Of a DNA stretch of 64,000 bases, positions 62,158 to 64,000 are shown one piece after another. A program made the translations under genes and the position numbers. Location of the stretch: contig NZ_KK073873.1 of the NCBI RefSeq assembly GCF_000585355.1, positions 1,266,703-1,330,702 on the forward strand, read 5' to 3'. The notes below the pieces were generated by a model, which was given only the letters and a program-made list of their open reading frames with translations, had not been told where the DNA came from and did not search any database. Numbering within the stretch: the first letter of the stretch is position 1; every line of letters starts with the position of its first letter. Origin of the DNA: Xylanibacter oryzae DSM 17970. GTDB taxonomy: Bacteria; Bacteroidota; Bacteroidia; Bacteroidales; Bacteroidaceae.

Positions 62158-62371
62158 TTGTTCTGCCGAATGATTAAAATAAATAAAAATGTAACGTAAC
62201 AAAAAGTTTCTGTTATTTTACTTTTGAATAAACAAACATGCAAAAGATCAATTGCTGAAAGTAAAAAAATGAATAGTAAAACATGTTTTACTTGTTTTTC
62301 TATTCAAAAATTTACTACTTTAACTATTCGAGGGCATAAAGGTATCTGCTAAACAATGATATAGGCCTCAT

Positions 62372-64000
62372 TTATCTGGCATGCATTATGCCCGAATCTT
62401 CATCTTTGTTTGATATTCTATGACCTGCTGAATTATGACGAGTACCATAGTTTAAGTTGAACGTAATATCCAGCATTAGTACTCGTCGGAGATCTTTGGA
62501 ATAGGCATACTGAGTGTAGGGAGCCAACTTTGACAAATTATCATTTACTATTTTATATGTCTTTGTAAATGGATTGAATACCATCATCTGTATACACCAG
62601 TTGTCAAGCTTATATCCTAAAGTAAGACTATGGCCTGACTCGCTTCTCTGAATGGTTTCGCCCCATAGTGTATGGTAACTGGTCTTTGCGTCGGCCATGA
62701 AGAGCCATGACTTGTACATGGCTTGTATCTGTCCATCAAACCCCCAGTTGGAATGGGTATGCGTATAGTCATTTCCATAGCTTATGAATCTATTGAAATA
62801 AGGTGACATCTGTATGGATAGCCAATCACCAAAGGGCTGTATCTGAATATTCAGATTGGTATTAAGACGATGAAAGCTTTTTTGATTCTCCATGGTTCTT
62901 ATAATACGTCCTCCTTCGTATGTTGTCTCTTCCATTATAGGTTTGTCGTCGTAACTGTATCTGCCATTAAACTCTACGCTTATGCCTTTAATATTCCAAT
63001 TCAATGACAGCGCATTCGATAAAAAGGTAACTGATTTAAGGTTGGGATTGCCTCGTTTGGTCTGATATATATCTATATCCTGTGATACATTACTTAAATC
63101 TGAAAGTGATGGTGAATAACCTGAAATGTATGTATTATACTTTATGAAAAGGTTCTTGGAAAAATTATAAGACATACTCAAGGTGGGACGGAATATGTAC
63201 TTTTCCATCTTATTGCCTTCCTGATTATTGTACGTACGCATGGCACCAACGCCTACTGTATAAGTAAAATCTTTCATCTTTGACATAAACTCACCGTAAG
63301 CATAAGTCTCGGATGTATTCATGTCTACTTTGCTATTCTGGCTCCCTTCGTATGTATTTTTGGTATACATCTGACTATGCTTTAAACCAAAAGATAACTT
63401 ATTGTTATTGAAAAGCCACTCGTATATACCCTCTCCTATTAATGTATATTTATCGCCCTGCGTAACAGAACTTATTTTATCTTCAACAGACTGATTTACA
63501 ACAGAATAAGTTCTATCACTTTTACTATTTATATAAGTACTTACAAGGTCTACGTATATATGTTTGTTTTTTGCAATTTCGGTCTGATAATATAAATCAA
63601 GGGATGGTGAATTCTCTTTAGAATTCATAAAATCTGTAACATCCAAAGTGGCATTATCTCTATAGATCTTGCTTATCCGGTCGGTGGTTGAATTAGGTGT
63701 ATCGTAGAATCGGTTTCTAAATGTGACACTAAACATGGATTTGCTGAATGTATAATTATAGCCTAATGAGAAATTAAGATAGTCGTACTTGATCTTTGTA
63801 GGTTCTCCTATTTCGTCATTATGAACTATATTGGGTTGCATCACAAATGTCTCATAATTCTCTCTTGTCCATTTCAAGTCGCGGCGTACCCAATCTACCA
63901 CGGCTTTCAGTTCTGATCCTTTATTATGATAATTGGATGACAGCTCATAGTTTCCTATTCCATGCATTGACACGCCGTTAGCAAGATCTCCTGACACACT
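62372..64000 (-). CDS. Outer-membrane beta-barrel protein (partial, 5' end outside window)
   Basis: At least 542 residues; the frame is open to the window edge. Repeated amphipathic strands (FSLGYNYTFSKSMFSVTF, GYKLDNWCIQMMVFNP) and the segment YDDKPIMEETTYEGGRIIRT fit the Bacteroidetes outer-membrane beta-barrel family 3 (C-terminal barrel of TonB-receptor-like proteins). It ends convergently, not in the GH51 operon's direction of control. Ligand unknown. Confidence 0.83.
   Translation of the reverse strand, partial: SVSGDLANGVSMHGIGNYELSSNYHNKGSELKAVVDWVRRDLKWTRENYETFVMQPNIVHNDEIGEPTKIKYDYLNFSLGYNYTFSKSMFSVTFRNRFYDTPNSTTDRISKIYRDNATLDVTDFMNSKENSPSLDLYYQTEIAKNKHIYVDLVSTYINSKSDRTYSVVNQSVEDKISSVTQGDKYTLIGEGIYEWLFNNNKLSFGLKHSQMYTKNTYEGSQNSKVDMNTSETYAYGEFMSKMKDFTYTVGVGAMRTYNNQEGNKMEKYIFRPTLSMSYNFSKNLFIKYNTYISGYSPSLSDLSNVSQDIDIYQTKRGNPNLKSVTFLSNALSLNWNIKGISVEFNGRYSYDDKPIMEETTYEGGRIIRTMENQKSFHRLNTNLNIQIQPFGDWLSIQMSPYFNRFISYGNDYTHTHSNWGFDGQIQAMYKSWLFMADAKTSYHTLWGETIQRSESGHSLTLGYKLDNWCIQMMVFNPFTKTYKIVNDNLSKLAPYTQYAYSKDLRRVLMLDITFNLNYGTRHNSAGHRISNKDEDSGIMHAR

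Overview
The window is AT-rich Bacteroidota DNA, most likely a gut or rumen Bacteroidales and perhaps Prevotellaceae. The evidence is a SusC/SusD pair with PKD-like and DUF4843 lipoproteins, an ECF sigma/FecR pair, promoters of the Bacteroidetes type (TTTG, 19-21 bp, TAnnTTTG), a small 'smalltalk' peptide next to an HU-like gene, BT4734/VirE-type genes and many Bacteroidales-only families. No rRNA or tRNA gene was seen. Family assignments come from motif recognition by eye, not from database searches.

Layout. 1-7.8 kb is ordinary chromosome: a TPR-like fragment, ADP-forming acyl-CoA synthetase, an EamA transporter, a CE2-like esterase, an MBL-fold hydrolase, a PhzF-like protein and Lgt. 7.9-9.2 kb holds a smalltalk peptide, an HU-like gene with a frameshifted tail and a small XRE regulator. 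9.2-14.6 kb is a complete minus-strand arsenic operon, arsR-arsE-arsF-arsG-arsD-arsA-arsC-acr3, whose promoter lies inside an inverted-repeat operator. 14.7-15.4 kb is dispersed-repeat DNA, followed by a CE15 glucuronoyl-esterase-like gene. 16.9-23.7 kb is a duplication-rich patch with three secreted TonB-C-domain paralogues, two copies of an unknown gene, an S41 peptidase, a PD-(D/E)XK nuclease-like gene and gene debris.

23.9-39 kb is accessory DNA. Its most striking part is a four-gene minus-strand operon (25498-29172): an unknown protein, a putative AbiC-like membrane protein, an AbiGi-like protein and a SIR2-superfamily protein. It is enclosed by two inverted, identically truncated IS5/IS1182-type left ends of about 450 bp and looks like a phage-defence cassette. 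Next to it is a phage- or plasmid-like replication module (DNA/RNA endonuclease, Gam-like protein, VirE/BT4734 helicase, zinc-finger/TOPRIM/helicase primase, DnaD-like protein, M15 peptidase) with no structural genes. This module is preceded by a promoter, short leader ORF and terminator, and by a dyad-rich 750 bp stretch. 39.2-42 kb encodes an unrecognised two-gene membrane system, followed by a TPR membrane protein and a lipoprotein-like alpha/beta hydrolase.

45-64 kb is carbohydrate related. A SusC/SusD/DUF4843/PKD-like/thioredoxin operon is divergent from its likely regulators (ECF sigma and FecR), and the SusC carries an STN domain that fits FecI/FecR signalling. Then come a DUF4377 lipoprotein, a HipA remnant, a GH51 arabinofuranosidase-GH29 fucosidase operon and the end of an outer-membrane beta-barrel gene. 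Two composite repeat blocks (45.0-45.3 and 57.8-58.0 kb) share the same internal layout.
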